A program made the translations under genes and the position numbers. A stretch of DNA of 44,381 nt, from IMG/VR virus record IMGVR_UViG_3300006802_000170, positions 1-44,381 of that record; one strand, given 5' to 3'. The notes under the pieces were generated by a model. It searched no databases. It was not told the DNA's origin and worked only from the letters and a program-made list of their open reading frames with translations. Below, one piece after another: positions 11,001 through 17,090 of the stretch; the first letter of the stretch is position 1; each line of letters opens with the position of its first letter. Source of the stretch: a virus.

Positions 11001-12125
11001 ACGATGTTATCAACTTACCATGAAAATTCTGTTAATCAGTCCATTAAATTATTCTCTGATTTATTTATTACTGAATCTAGAGCTTTCAAGGCAACTTTGC
11101 ATAATACCTTAACTATGCAAGGTTTAGAAAATAGTGTTAGTAATATTGAGTTAATAGATAAAATAGTAAATGAAACTTATAGTTATTTATTAAGTAATGT
11201 AGATTCAGGTTTAACTATTTCTAACTACAGTGATTTATTTCTAGGGAATAATTCTATAGCTCATAGGTTAAAAGATATAAAAAATGAAGGTGGTGCACTA
11301 TCTAATAACTTACTTATATCTAATTTAACATACTATATTCCTTACATTAATACACTACCTTCGTTTATAGGTATTAATAATGCTAAAAAAATAGATAAAG
11401 ATTCTAGAAATTCACTATACTTAGCCTGGGAAGAATTAGATAAACAAGACCCTAAACTATCTGAAGATTTGGCTAAATATGCTTATTATGCATCAGGTTT
11501 TAATAAAACTTTAACTAGTTTTTATGATATGATACCTATAAGCGTACTTAAAAAGTTAAACTTTGTAAATTTTATAAAAAGTCAAAATTTATTAGGTGAA
11601 GATAGTATGTATTTAAATAAAGCAGCTGTTCAAGTTATAAAAAACTTGCATGATAATACAAAATTAGTACCTGTTATTCCTTTTGTAGATCCTTATGGGA
11701 AAATGCCAACAGATCAAATATTTGTATTAGGTACTAAACTTAAAGATGATTATAGAATAGCTGATTTAAATAACCATTCTGAGCATAAAAGATTCTTGAA
11801 GTATAAGAAAAAACTTTATAAATTAGCAGGTTATACGCCTTCTGGAGATAATCCCGTATATGTTAGAACTAATTTATTAGGTTATACAGATGGTAAATAT
11901 ATGATTAAAGAATATTTCTTTGATAAACCTTCTAATACTAGTATAATACCTGAAAATAATATATCTTTACGTAGTGATGTGTTAGCTATTATAGGGGATG
12001 TGTCTAATTTGACTCCTCCGACGACTGTATCAAAAGTTGATATAAAAGCTAAACCTGAAAGAACAGAGAAAACAGAAGAACAAATAGAAAAAGAAGCTAA
12101 AGAAGCTCAAAAAAAATGTAAATAA
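2016..12125 (+). CDS. Giant multidomain virion RNA polymerase protein (crAss-like), 3369 aa
   Basis: Seen in order: a short N-terminal Cys-x-Asn motif also found in the next protein; a phage 'large polyvalent protein' type domain at about 175-350 (YSNLTVPGG, then LEVQSDLFQKGR near 270 and LFPTGN near 343); coiled coil; a first zincin with HEVVH at 573-577 and possible third ligand E630; a second zincin with HEFAH at 865-869 and possible ligand E920; a DUF4326-like domain with FGNPF at 1047-1051; more coiled coil; then a C-terminal half with YRIPNQGHSS followed by GSDFDIDKNY. The three aspartates D2634, D2636 and D2638 match the DxDxD metal-binding motif of the crAss-like phage RNA polymerase, a relative of the QDE-1/YonO two-barrel polymerases. 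Downstream DAAKDPYI is also typical as I recall that family. Probably packaged and injected to transcribe early genes. Ends Cys-Lys-stop. Confidence 0.85.
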   Translation: MKCINHSHAEYTALNEVVNDRLLLDVIINKWQEDNKSDAYPTVKEVVTLLNSSNIPYYSKDFKNGAIQFKKKDNEVDFVLRSVELLNSDKAKQVFAKGEKNKWDMDKILLELGIPKLQKQIILSSGKTNREEIITDLLANYSYTIEINTAKQEYDYGSTDPEYRLDGSIINQGEPTQHYSNLTVPGGTNYTENEIATPAIAPSIKGHAEFATDNGIGWFRSDEEKPHITYAESFEEIKDLENKGYQKIGLTDDGSPQFASPNPKIRRILEVQSDLFQKGRDEKDLVAGRIGDILEGGSGINDDILDEKDNNFLQLLNKDNNWVTFFVKSIIQDSAKKGYEKVLFPTGNTASKVEGHTTLEEFKKQKEDRIKELEEILKNLENDDVQGAYDFSASSNSGKWNSANNELLSLVQDNRKAFAIYKFLIGDMETFKEIVDFLNERGIEIPYTDRMRRADETMTAEEKQSAIDSYNNSVSEKTDNKNQVEKDVLSENNLQDETEYTPEELIEKYPLTGVQKVIWNLIKDVVNKLGIKVKFSSSRITEGFDGSNNPQNGEILIRPSTLKNGRFGEVLVHEVVHALTTKIISRVNSGVTSGLTQKQINAVKGLMKLFEAVKADNNLDNKYPVKDVFEFIAHLTNEAFVKELESKDKNFLQKVVDFILDILGINNANELSKKYLLDIISDGTFLQENGITVLPSDYGNNLQGSKSEEIQNIKNEIAQLKQELERVEREGFGALKPIFNFYENTVTNILKKQGYNAKVVTDEYGNTWNEVTIDTTRDLNTIALKQISEAVDRFTLNKETVVKLADRLKRRTGVDYEVVSASEAIEMLKEISTKKYTVDNLPAGFYKNGGIVFVEDRLTDDLVWHEFAHPIIDAIYKDNPRLFNNLYNELDKSPEGKEIIARVKALYDNLEENSIDFKKECVVTAIGYISADKFTSKQSKGLVAYLQELLREISGYLKFLLKNNITPNTLRSNELTLSDISDLMVSGQGKFNIGFDSDGSTQFKNSSIKPTINTSKEWSGDLKSRPVYTAEGVNTMRTESAKANEHFGNPFSASGYSGTIKVPDVATAVKAYKDWLLTGYAQWLDSEGSAEDFAGNVEQRKWILDQINQGKLDGATLLYAGKLANRGQGMHPTALAEVVEELRSTQFKNTQPSTSVKEGVSELFESNPELANAVYEALGFNNSLSLKDVLKEYTVEELKQGVTLRSLQNKIEEKDFETIKRAYNYLKSEEKYRRIKNSNEQIESKLEKLREELRQTQETKVGSVLTITNDENASDYRAKVIEINKYSDYAILKVKTEKNKEYTIRVESDGSTKTGYIENFVFNSTNVESAESIKSEINNLKSQLQDLKSDYSDYYIDYFENNNQITPQQKQQAQQQYSQYLDTVLPNSQVKYLVYILGNEEYIEGFKNFVTKPSTSSNVEQLSLNFEESETEVSNQFTQDQLKDITEQLAYAVLSKVDNLEETTVVDYTMLDRTLASLRTRAEENEDLELLARVDHVIANSDFFKDKVRAYIKAFGFSEDEYDIEDDNGNIVPVNTLTVSDLKDAPSRVKLLVALLPTRNMANSYLGLPKMANFQESWNTIKDTLADLPMTNEDGEYEDGVDLMISKLYDKSATKPHFKILADKLVSTNTSELLKTQFFNTFNGTKINYSTTLIDKSAGITVRIANSNLQSKGTTVRDEWESNFVDKMVTFKDGVLFYNELKLKGLATLLQTIKTQLDADRKNGGLISKKTYTTLRLILSTVGIDLSNEALDYAIESQNKDTEAAGLTSLIYNPKTGIFNALKSIVEKAGQPLAASGTKFKTELSNQSSILRLAGYEAEFRTDLGQAQVLGPDGNAYGLFSKNNALTQLLQEYKNNPTMLEHVLSTAYSASSRWGKWMLEDPNNAKNLSIVVLNNYKELGKSDKGDSISDLKEGDTYTNVIDRTLKGNFIGLAEADKGNQFTFSGPPVEKSDVRGDLNYLYMEDDNAVNILMDYLKDELTRCSLVFDQLYGENKLDKNELIQHYHYSKKPGDGKANGLKLYLFPNLDLQALGLMLPNGRVAGLTNENFFNNEALKEAVKQSFLNIVKKDIIKCINKGIIDSELNNIGIDNNTLNKYSHDFKVTNAIADFTLNSIIGNIEQTKLFNGDPALYKTDKKGNRYTDITKRVPALIAQGTSLRVYKDLLGNDVVRERYSSAVVANIEAPSAYFIKDGEVKPEIVDEIYKALNTDGEETTTKQQIIDSLLGYKDVNRTDAQAWITIDLYKERLNGFGKWTDAHEEAFNAIKAGKPITAGKAILFMQPLKTVHVERIYKNGAYILHYNKQSEAVLHPFLINGTKLNNLAKAMETNKTDHVITLDGKKVGAFGIANILDDNGNIKDADDIEFTNVRLSNRYVFLQQDLKAKGLQDTLVASQPPKVVLTDVQLDKIYKINNTEAIKGKDGIQELNDVTSELSNIGLAELQEELGANPFVDERKFTDKLIETLEESDTSQNFIDGLKEGLPIDSIPGLRNTTQNKTMAMTRNSTVKLKQLGASLIQMSDFGFVGVEGEDVNTSIIWFKDPTEDLLPTRIENGKTRPSQLLIPYTLISKIPGWRTMTPKQLKEAIDPDCLKGFSYRIPNQGHSSNDVFEIVGILPESCGDVMIAYKEITKKTGSDFDIDKNYIILPAVEFDAKSGKLRKIQYNKDRPKNDPYYKKALQNRRLDLMMALLGDAKTYFANMSPLDDPWLPDACARLYPEQAQFNDLEFFTGTHQADIKMIFDSAKTLVGVVANHLSDHGNSQSYNLSFNIYLGKGNLSDNKNSAISKIYGETGVAISKVLNAYANGILDAAKDPYITRANINNITAPVAFMLIRCGYDPNWVVAFIGQPIIKQFVEESAKRESRIFKPTRNAKGKVVKALDVVLNGQEVPKIYDIPTVKQLEDNLKTPSKLLDLDVLAMFLRYQESAKDLSASIRISKQDVNGGGKSLAHANALNNDIIKLVNKKTIVNLDKKLGLVIDDETKLVEVDYDGLPVMNGSTMLSTYHENSVNQSIKLFSDLFITESRAFKATLHNTLTMQGLENSVSNIELIDKIVNETYSYLLSNVDSGLTISNYSDLFLGNNSIAHRLKDIKNEGGALSNNLLISNLTYYIPYINTLPSFIGINNAKKIDKDSRNSLYLAWEELDKQDPKLSEDLAKYAYYASGFNKTLTSFYDMIPISVLKKLNFVNFIKSQNLLGEDSMYLNKAAVQVIKNLHDNTKLVPVIPFVDPYGKMPTDQIFVLGTKLKDDYRIADLNNHSEHKRFLKYKKKLYKLAGYTPSGDNPVYVRTNLLGYTDGKYMIKEYFFDKPSNTSIIPENNISLRSDVLAIIGDVSNLTPPTTVSKVDIKAKPERTEKTEEQIEKEAKEAQKKCK

Positions 12126-12126
12126 T

Positions 12127-15100
12127 ATGGATATTTGCCCTAATAAATCAAGTTTAAGCTGGAAAACGTTAGTTAATAATGTAGGAGAACTAGAAGCTTA
12201 TAAAACATGGATTAAAAATAATAGAGAATTACCTGATATTAACAATGTTAATTTAAATGAGTTACAAGAAGTTATAACTAGATTACAAGCTGTTATACCA
12301 GTTGCTGTAGTAATTAATACAGATATGGATGTTTCAGGTAGAGTTGTTAAAAACGGCAATGATCCTGAGTTTGTAGAAATAAATCCATACTTGTTAAAAT
12401 CAGATACTCTTATACATGAGTTTGGTCATATTTATATAGATTTAATAGGTGGAATAGACAACCCTCAAGTTAAAGCAGGTATAGCTCAATTAAAAGGAAC
12501 TAAATTAGAGGCTGATTTGATTAAGTTGTATCCAGATTTATATGAATCAGATATAGTTAAATTTCAAAAAGAACTACTAACTACTGCTCTAGGATATGAA
12601 GGTGCGACTTTATTTAGAGAAGAGTCTAAAAAAAATAGATGGGATTCTTGGTTATCTACATTTTTTGCAAGACTTAAGAAATTAATAGGTATACAAGAGA
12701 ATGTTGCTAAACAATTATCTAAAGAAATTGTATTTAATAATCCTCAAAAGTTTGTGGGTAGTGTACAAGAAGGTGTATATGAAAAGAGGGTTAATGCGCC
12801 TAAAGATTCTAAAGTATATACAGATACTGAAAAACTAATAGCTAAAGCTAAAGGAACTTTATCTGCTTATTTAAGTACATTTACGAAATACGGCTACGAT
12901 CAAAAATCTGATAGTAATAAGAAAATTATTGCTACTTTACAAGAATTAGTAAATACCTTAGACACTAATGTAGCTAAATTTGCAATGTTAGACTATGTAA
13001 AAGCTGCTAGATTACAAAGTGAAGCTGTTAGAAAGATTTTAGATAAATCACAAGATAAAGACATAAGCTTAGAGAAATTAAATTTTGTTAAAGACTATGG
13101 TATATCATTTGACCCTGATCTAGTTAGAGGTATGATTAAAGAACTTCAAAAGTATGATGATATACCTAAAGAAGAATATGACGTTTTAAAAGATGTATTA
13201 TTTAGTCACACAGAGATAAAAGAATTATATCTAAAAATAAGTAGAAAAGTACTTGCGTCTAAGTTAGCTACACAACCAAATACAGCTTCAGATGCTTGGT
13301 TTAGAGAATTAGCTTTAAGAGAGTGGAGTAAACAGATACCTGAAGGATTAACTAAAGAAGAATTAAAGGTTAAAAAACAAGAGTTTATTAATAATTACTT
13401 AGCTAATAATAAAGAGGCTATAACAAAGCACAAAGAAGAATATTTTGAAAACTTCTTTAAAACCATTCCAACAGATTTAAAAAACTTTTATTATACATTA
13501 GTAGGTTTAAAAGATTTAAACTCAGATATAATTCAGTATACTATACAATTAATAGAAAGAGCTGAAGCTAAAGCTAGAGGAGAAATAAATACAAAAGTTA
13601 AACAAGGTACGGTTATATATGAGAAGTATATTAATTACTACGGTAAACATAGTGACCCTAAAAAACAATATGATCCTATTCTGTTAAAAGATGCTAAAGG
13701 TAATCCTACACCAGTATTAGTAGGTAAATTAGACGATAAATATATAGGTACTCCTGTAGAAGATCTATACAACTACTTTAAAAAGCTATGTTCTGATAGA
13801 GATGAAAATCTACCAAACTATGCTAAATTAGGGTTAAAACTACCTCGTATTAATAAAACAACTATTGAAAGATTTATAGCAGATGGTGTTGTTAATACTA
13901 TAAAAGAAGAATTGAAAGATTCAACTAAAGCAAGAGCTAGAGACACTGATTTAGGAGAGCAACAAACAGAAGAAGAGAAACTTAAAGCATCTTTAGATAA
14001 TAAAGTAGAAATTATAGTTAACGGTGCTGGTGTAGAAAAATCTACATTACCTATTCATTTTAGAGGTGAGTTAGATGAAAAAGAGCAGTCATATGATGTT
14101 ATGACGTTAATGCTGTTAGATTACTCTCAAGCATCTAATTTTAAAAATAAGTTAAAGATATTACCTATAATAGATGCCATTAGAGAGCAAATTAAAGAAG
14201 CTGATGTAATACAAACATCTACAACTTTAGATTTAATTAAAATTAATAAAAATACAGGATTACCTTACAGTAAAAAAGGAGTTGACTCTAATGTTATAAA
14301 AGCTTTTGAAACTGTATTAGCTCAAAGATTATTTGGAACTGCTTTTGACAATCCAGATATGAAAGTAGCTAAAACTTTAACTAAATGGACATCGTTTATT
14401 ACATTAAGTTTAAATTGGATGTCTGCTGGTGCTAACTTTTTACAAGGTAGTGCAGCAACGTTTATTGAAGGAGCTAGCCAAGAGTTTTACAATAAGAAAA
14501 ATGTTGCTAATGCTTGGGTTAAGTGGCATCGTAATATAGGAGGTACTGTTGGAGATATAGGAGCTAATAAATACATGTCTAAAATCAACCTACTAGTTGA
14601 GAAGTACGATGCTTTGATGAACTGGAAAGCTATGAAAGAAGATTTTGTTAGAAATAATAGATTTAAAAGAATGATTAAAACTGATTTACTATTCTCATTA
14701 AATCACGTAGCTGAAACAAGTACACAACAATTAATGATGTTATCAGCTATGGATAATATAAAAGTTTATGGAGCTGATGGTAAATATTTATCTAAAGACG
14801 GTAAATCTACAGAAAATAGAGAAGAGGCTATGACATTAGACGAAGCTTGGCAAGTAGGTTATCTACATCTTAAGTCTAATAAGACTATAACAGAGGAACA
14901 ATATAAGAAGTTATCTGCTAGTGAACAAGAGGAGTATTCTGAAGGCGCATTATCTTTAAATCCATTAGCTGTTAGTAGTGAAATATCTGAAAAATCTATA
15001 GATTCAGATGATACTCAACATACTATAACTCAAAGACTCAATAGAATAAATTTAAAAGGTTTTGGTAACTATTCAGCATCAAATAAATCTATAGTTAAAA

Positions 15101-15798
15101 GAACTATGATAGGTGCATTAGTTGGACACATGAGAGGTTTCTTAATACAAGGTTTTAGAGAAAGATATAAAGGTATCAATAAACTTTACATGAAGGATTC
15201 AGAAGCTAAACTTAAATTTAGAACTATTAGAAGAGAAGAACTTAGATTTGAAGATTTAGGATACAATATGCAAACTAATCAATTTGAAGAAGGTTCTTAT
15301 GTATCTACTTTAAGATTTTTATCTAGATTTACATCTGCTTTAAAAAGTTCTAAATTAAATTTAACAAAATCTAAACAAGAAGCTTGGGAAGAATTAAGTG
15401 ATCATGAAAAAGCTAACATTAGACGCACTTTAACAGAGGCAGGTTTAATTATATTATTGTTAACTACATCTGTTATACTTTCTAATATGGCAGAAGATGA
15501 CGACGACGAAGCATTATTATATGCTGCATTTTTCACAAGACGTTTATATTCTGAGTTATATACATATGCTTCAGTTTCTGAAGGTACTAGAACGCTTAGG
15601 TCTCCAGCAGTATCACTAAGTATAGTAGAAGGTACAATTGAAGCTTTAAGACAAACTTTAGGCCCTCAAATATTTGATGAGTATGAATCAGGTAGATTTA
15701 AAGGTGAAAATAAAGCCTATATTAAGTGGATGAAAATTACACCTTTTAAAGTAGCAACTAGAGATATAGAAGCATCTTTACAATTCCTTGAAAAATAG
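12127..15798 (+). CDS. Giant zincin-containing protein following the RNAP gene, 1223 aa
   Basis: Begins one base after the previous stop. The N-terminus has the CPNKSS...W..L motif, like the start of the RNAP protein. A zincin metallopeptidase motif HEFGH lies at 97-101 with a likely third ligand E149 in a KELLTTALGYE context; spacing and sequence match the second zincin of the RNAP protein (KECVVTAIGY), so the two domains look paralogous. The middle is helical and charged. Around 755-790 and again around 1105-1125 there are hydrophobic helices, the latter followed by an acidic run (EDDDDE); these could be membrane-active segments. The layout suits an ejected phage protein that may act at the host envelope during DNA delivery. 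The peptidase substrate is unknown; self-processing of the giant proteins is one possibility. Confidence 0.75.
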   Translation: MDICPNKSSLSWKTLVNNVGELEAYKTWIKNNRELPDINNVNLNELQEVITRLQAVIPVAVVINTDMDVSGRVVKNGNDPEFVEINPYLLKSDTLIHEFGHIYIDLIGGIDNPQVKAGIAQLKGTKLEADLIKLYPDLYESDIVKFQKELLTTALGYEGATLFREESKKNRWDSWLSTFFARLKKLIGIQENVAKQLSKEIVFNNPQKFVGSVQEGVYEKRVNAPKDSKVYTDTEKLIAKAKGTLSAYLSTFTKYGYDQKSDSNKKIIATLQELVNTLDTNVAKFAMLDYVKAARLQSEAVRKILDKSQDKDISLEKLNFVKDYGISFDPDLVRGMIKELQKYDDIPKEEYDVLKDVLFSHTEIKELYLKISRKVLASKLATQPNTASDAWFRELALREWSKQIPEGLTKEELKVKKQEFINNYLANNKEAITKHKEEYFENFFKTIPTDLKNFYYTLVGLKDLNSDIIQYTIQLIERAEAKARGEINTKVKQGTVIYEKYINYYGKHSDPKKQYDPILLKDAKGNPTPVLVGKLDDKYIGTPVEDLYNYFKKLCSDRDENLPNYAKLGLKLPRINKTTIERFIADGVVNTIKEELKDSTKARARDTDLGEQQTEEEKLKASLDNKVEIIVNGAGVEKSTLPIHFRGELDEKEQSYDVMTLMLLDYSQASNFKNKLKILPIIDAIREQIKEADVIQTSTTLDLIKINKNTGLPYSKKGVDSNVIKAFETVLAQRLFGTAFDNPDMKVAKTLTKWTSFITLSLNWMSAGANFLQGSAATFIEGASQEFYNKKNVANAWVKWHRNIGGTVGDIGANKYMSKINLLVEKYDALMNWKAMKEDFVRNNRFKRMIKTDLLFSLNHVAETSTQQLMMLSAMDNIKVYGADGKYLSKDGKSTENREEAMTLDEAWQVGYLHLKSNKTITEEQYKKLSASEQEEYSEGALSLNPLAVSSEISEKSIDSDDTQHTITQRLNRINLKGFGNYSASNKSIVKRTMIGALVGHMRGFLIQGFRERYKGINKLYMKDSEAKLKFRTIRREELRFEDLGYNMQTNQFEEGSYVSTLRFLSRFTSALKSSKLNLTKSKQEAWEELSDHEKANIRRTLTEAGLIILLLTTSVILSNMAEDDDDEALLYAAFFTRRLYSELYTYASVSEGTRTLRSPAVSLSIVEGTIEALRQTLGPQIFDEYESGRFKGENKAYIKWMKITPFKVATRDIEASLQFLEK

Positions 15799-15809
15799 AG
15801 GAAAGTCAA

Positions 15810-15837
15810 AAAAGGGGGATAAGCAATTACGCCTATC
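15810..15837 (-). terminator. Rho-independent terminator of the leftward operon
   Basis: An 8-bp G/C-rich stem (GGGGGATA pairing with TATCCCCC) closes a short loop. Read on the minus strand it is followed by TTTTTT, so it terminates leftward transcription just past the phosphoesterase gene. On the plus strand no T-run follows, so it is not a good terminator for the giant genes. Confidence 0.8.
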
Positions 15838-15867
15838 CCCCTCCCAATCATCAATCAACACAAATTC

Positions 15868-16461
15868 TTATTCAGGTCTACCGTGATGGTCAATACCTGT
15901 TAGTATATCTTTTTTACTCATTATTTTCATAATTTCAGCCTCTGAGTAAGGTCTAAATTCTGGATGGGTATCTATACCTACATCCATCTGTTTAAAGTTG
16001 TCATAGGGCTTTAAATTACCGTGTGAGTGTCCATGAAGCATTATACTACCTTTATGAGATTTATTCCAAACTCTCATAGCATAATGAGACATAACTATCT
16101 TAGTATCATCTATAGTTATCTCTTTATAGTAGTGAATAGATTGAAATATTTGACCATCTAATAATCTTTTCTTGTATTTTTCAATAGCTTTATCATGATT
16201 ACCTAGTATTAAATGTACATTAGTACATATAATTCTATTTCTATACTCTGCAATTATCTCAAAAGTATTAGCCCATACAAAATCACCTAATATATACAAT
16301 GTATCAGATTGCTCAACTACATTATTAATACCATAGGTTATAGCATAATCCATTTTATCACTATTATCAAAAGGTCTACAAGATGATTTATCTTCCCATG
16401 TAGATGTACCTAAACATATAGAACTGTGTTTGTAGTGTGTATCTGAAGTAAAGTATATCAT
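15868..16461 (-). CDS. Calcineurin-like metallophosphoesterase, 197 aa
   Basis: Shows the standard two-metal phosphoesterase motifs in order: SDTHYKH at the N-terminus, LGDF, LGNHDK, a histidine in VMSHYAMRVW and the closing LHGHSHG. The length is that of a single-domain enzyme without extra modules. Small phage enzymes of this type hydrolyse phosphomono- or diesters; the substrate cannot be told from sequence. It is the last gene of the leftward block before the terminator at 15810-15837 and lies convergent to the giant virion genes. Confidence 0.85.
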   Translation of the reverse strand: MIYFTSDTHYKHSSICLGTSTWEDKSSCRPFDNSDKMDYAITYGINNVVEQSDTLYILGDFVWANTFEIIAEYRNRIICTNVHLILGNHDKAIEKYKKRLLDGQIFQSIHYYKEITIDDTKIVMSHYAMRVWNKSHKGSIMLHGHSHGNLKPYDNFKQMDVGIDTHPEFRPYSEAEIMKIMSKKDILTGIDHHGRPE

Positions 16462-16498
16462 ATATTTATTTTTTAGACAAATCTAATATAATAGATGT

Positions 16499-16645
16499 TT
16501 AAGATTTTTTATTTATTTTATTATAGTCAGACAGGTCATCAAATAAAGGATAAGGTTTTAAATATAAATTATATTCAACTTTTTCAAATACCCCATCCTC
16601 CTTCTCTAATACGATTACTTTAATATAATGTTTAAACTCCTCCAT
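16499..16645 (-). CDS. Small hypothetical protein, 48 aa
   Basis: A short open frame from ATG to TAA between the H1-like gene and the phosphoesterase gene. The leader is A/T-rich (TTTAAAT before ATG), as in neighbouring genes. The product is charged, with Glu/Lys-rich ends and several aromatic residues, and has no recognised domain or membrane segment. It sits downstream of the terminator at 16651-16684, so it would be expressed by read-through or an unseen promoter. Real coding is likely because it fills the gap cleanly in the operon direction, but the support is modest. Confidence 0.5.
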   Translation of the reverse strand: MEEFKHYIKVIVLEKEDGVFEKVEYNLYLKPYPLFDDLSDYNKINKKS

Positions 16646-16650
16646 ATTTA

Positions 16651-16684
16651 AAAATAAAGCCCCTACCTTATTACAGATAGGGGC
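16651..16684 (-). terminator. Rho-independent terminator after the H1-like gene
   Basis: The stem GCCCCTA/TAGGGGC (16659-16665 with 16678-16684) is followed on the minus strand by a T-rich run, TTTATTTTT. It lies nine bases past the stop of the 87-aa basic protein gene. Confidence 0.75.
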
Positions 16685-16692
16685 ATATATTA

Positions 16693-16956
16693 TTACTTAC
16701 GTTTAGCTTTAACAGCTACTTTTTTAGTAATTTTAGCTTTAGGAGCTAATTTAGCAACAACTTTAGTTGTTTTAGTAACTTTAGCTAATGGTTTAACAGT
16801 TTTAGTAGGTGCTACTACAGTAGAAGCTTTAGCTACATAATTTGCAACTGATTCTTCCATTCTATTCAACTTTCTAGCAATAGTTGCTAGTTTCATTGAT
16901 TTTGCATTTTTTCTGATAAATGCTTGCTCCTCTAAACTGAATCTTCCTGTTCTCAT
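16693..16956 (-). CDS. Small HTH protein with histone-H1-like basic tail, 87 aa
   Basis: Residues 1-42 form a helix-turn-helix-like unit (FSLEEQAFIRKNAKSM, then LATIARKLNR and a second helix), resembling SANT/Myb or sigma-type DNA-binding folds. Residues 43-87 are almost entirely Lys, Ala, Val, Thr and Pro, with repeated KxxK and AKxxKK patterns like the tail of histone H1 or bacterial HctA-type proteins. Together this suggests an abundant, non-specific DNA-binding or nucleoid-compacting protein. The gene stands alone between two terminators, fitting strong independent expression, although no clear promoter was found in the short upstream gap. Confidence 0.7.
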   Translation of the reverse strand: MRTGRFSLEEQAFIRKNAKSMKLATIARKLNRMEESVANYVAKASTVVAPTKTVKPLAKVTKTTKVVAKLAPKAKITKKVAVKAKRK

Positions 16957-16981
16957 TTTGTAAAATTTAAAATTAATAAAT

Positions 16982-17018
16982 AAAAAATGCTAGGTTTTTA
17001 TTCTAACAGAACCTAGCA
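16982..17018 (-). terminator. Rho-independent terminator after nrdA
   Basis: The 9-bp stem TGCTAGGTT/AACCTAGCA (ends at 16988 and 17018) is followed on the minus strand by TTTTTT. It closes the nrdB-nrdA transcript. Confidence 0.8.
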
Positions 17019-17090
17019 AAACTGAGTATTATATACTAAGTTATAACGTCAGTGACTCTAAGAGTTTAAGATTCCTAAAATAGTATTATA

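Noticed and set aside
2010-12130. Frameshift linking the three giant genes into one polyprotein
   Set aside because: Each has its own ATG with TAATG or one-base spacing, and the heads resemble each other, so they are separate coupled genes.
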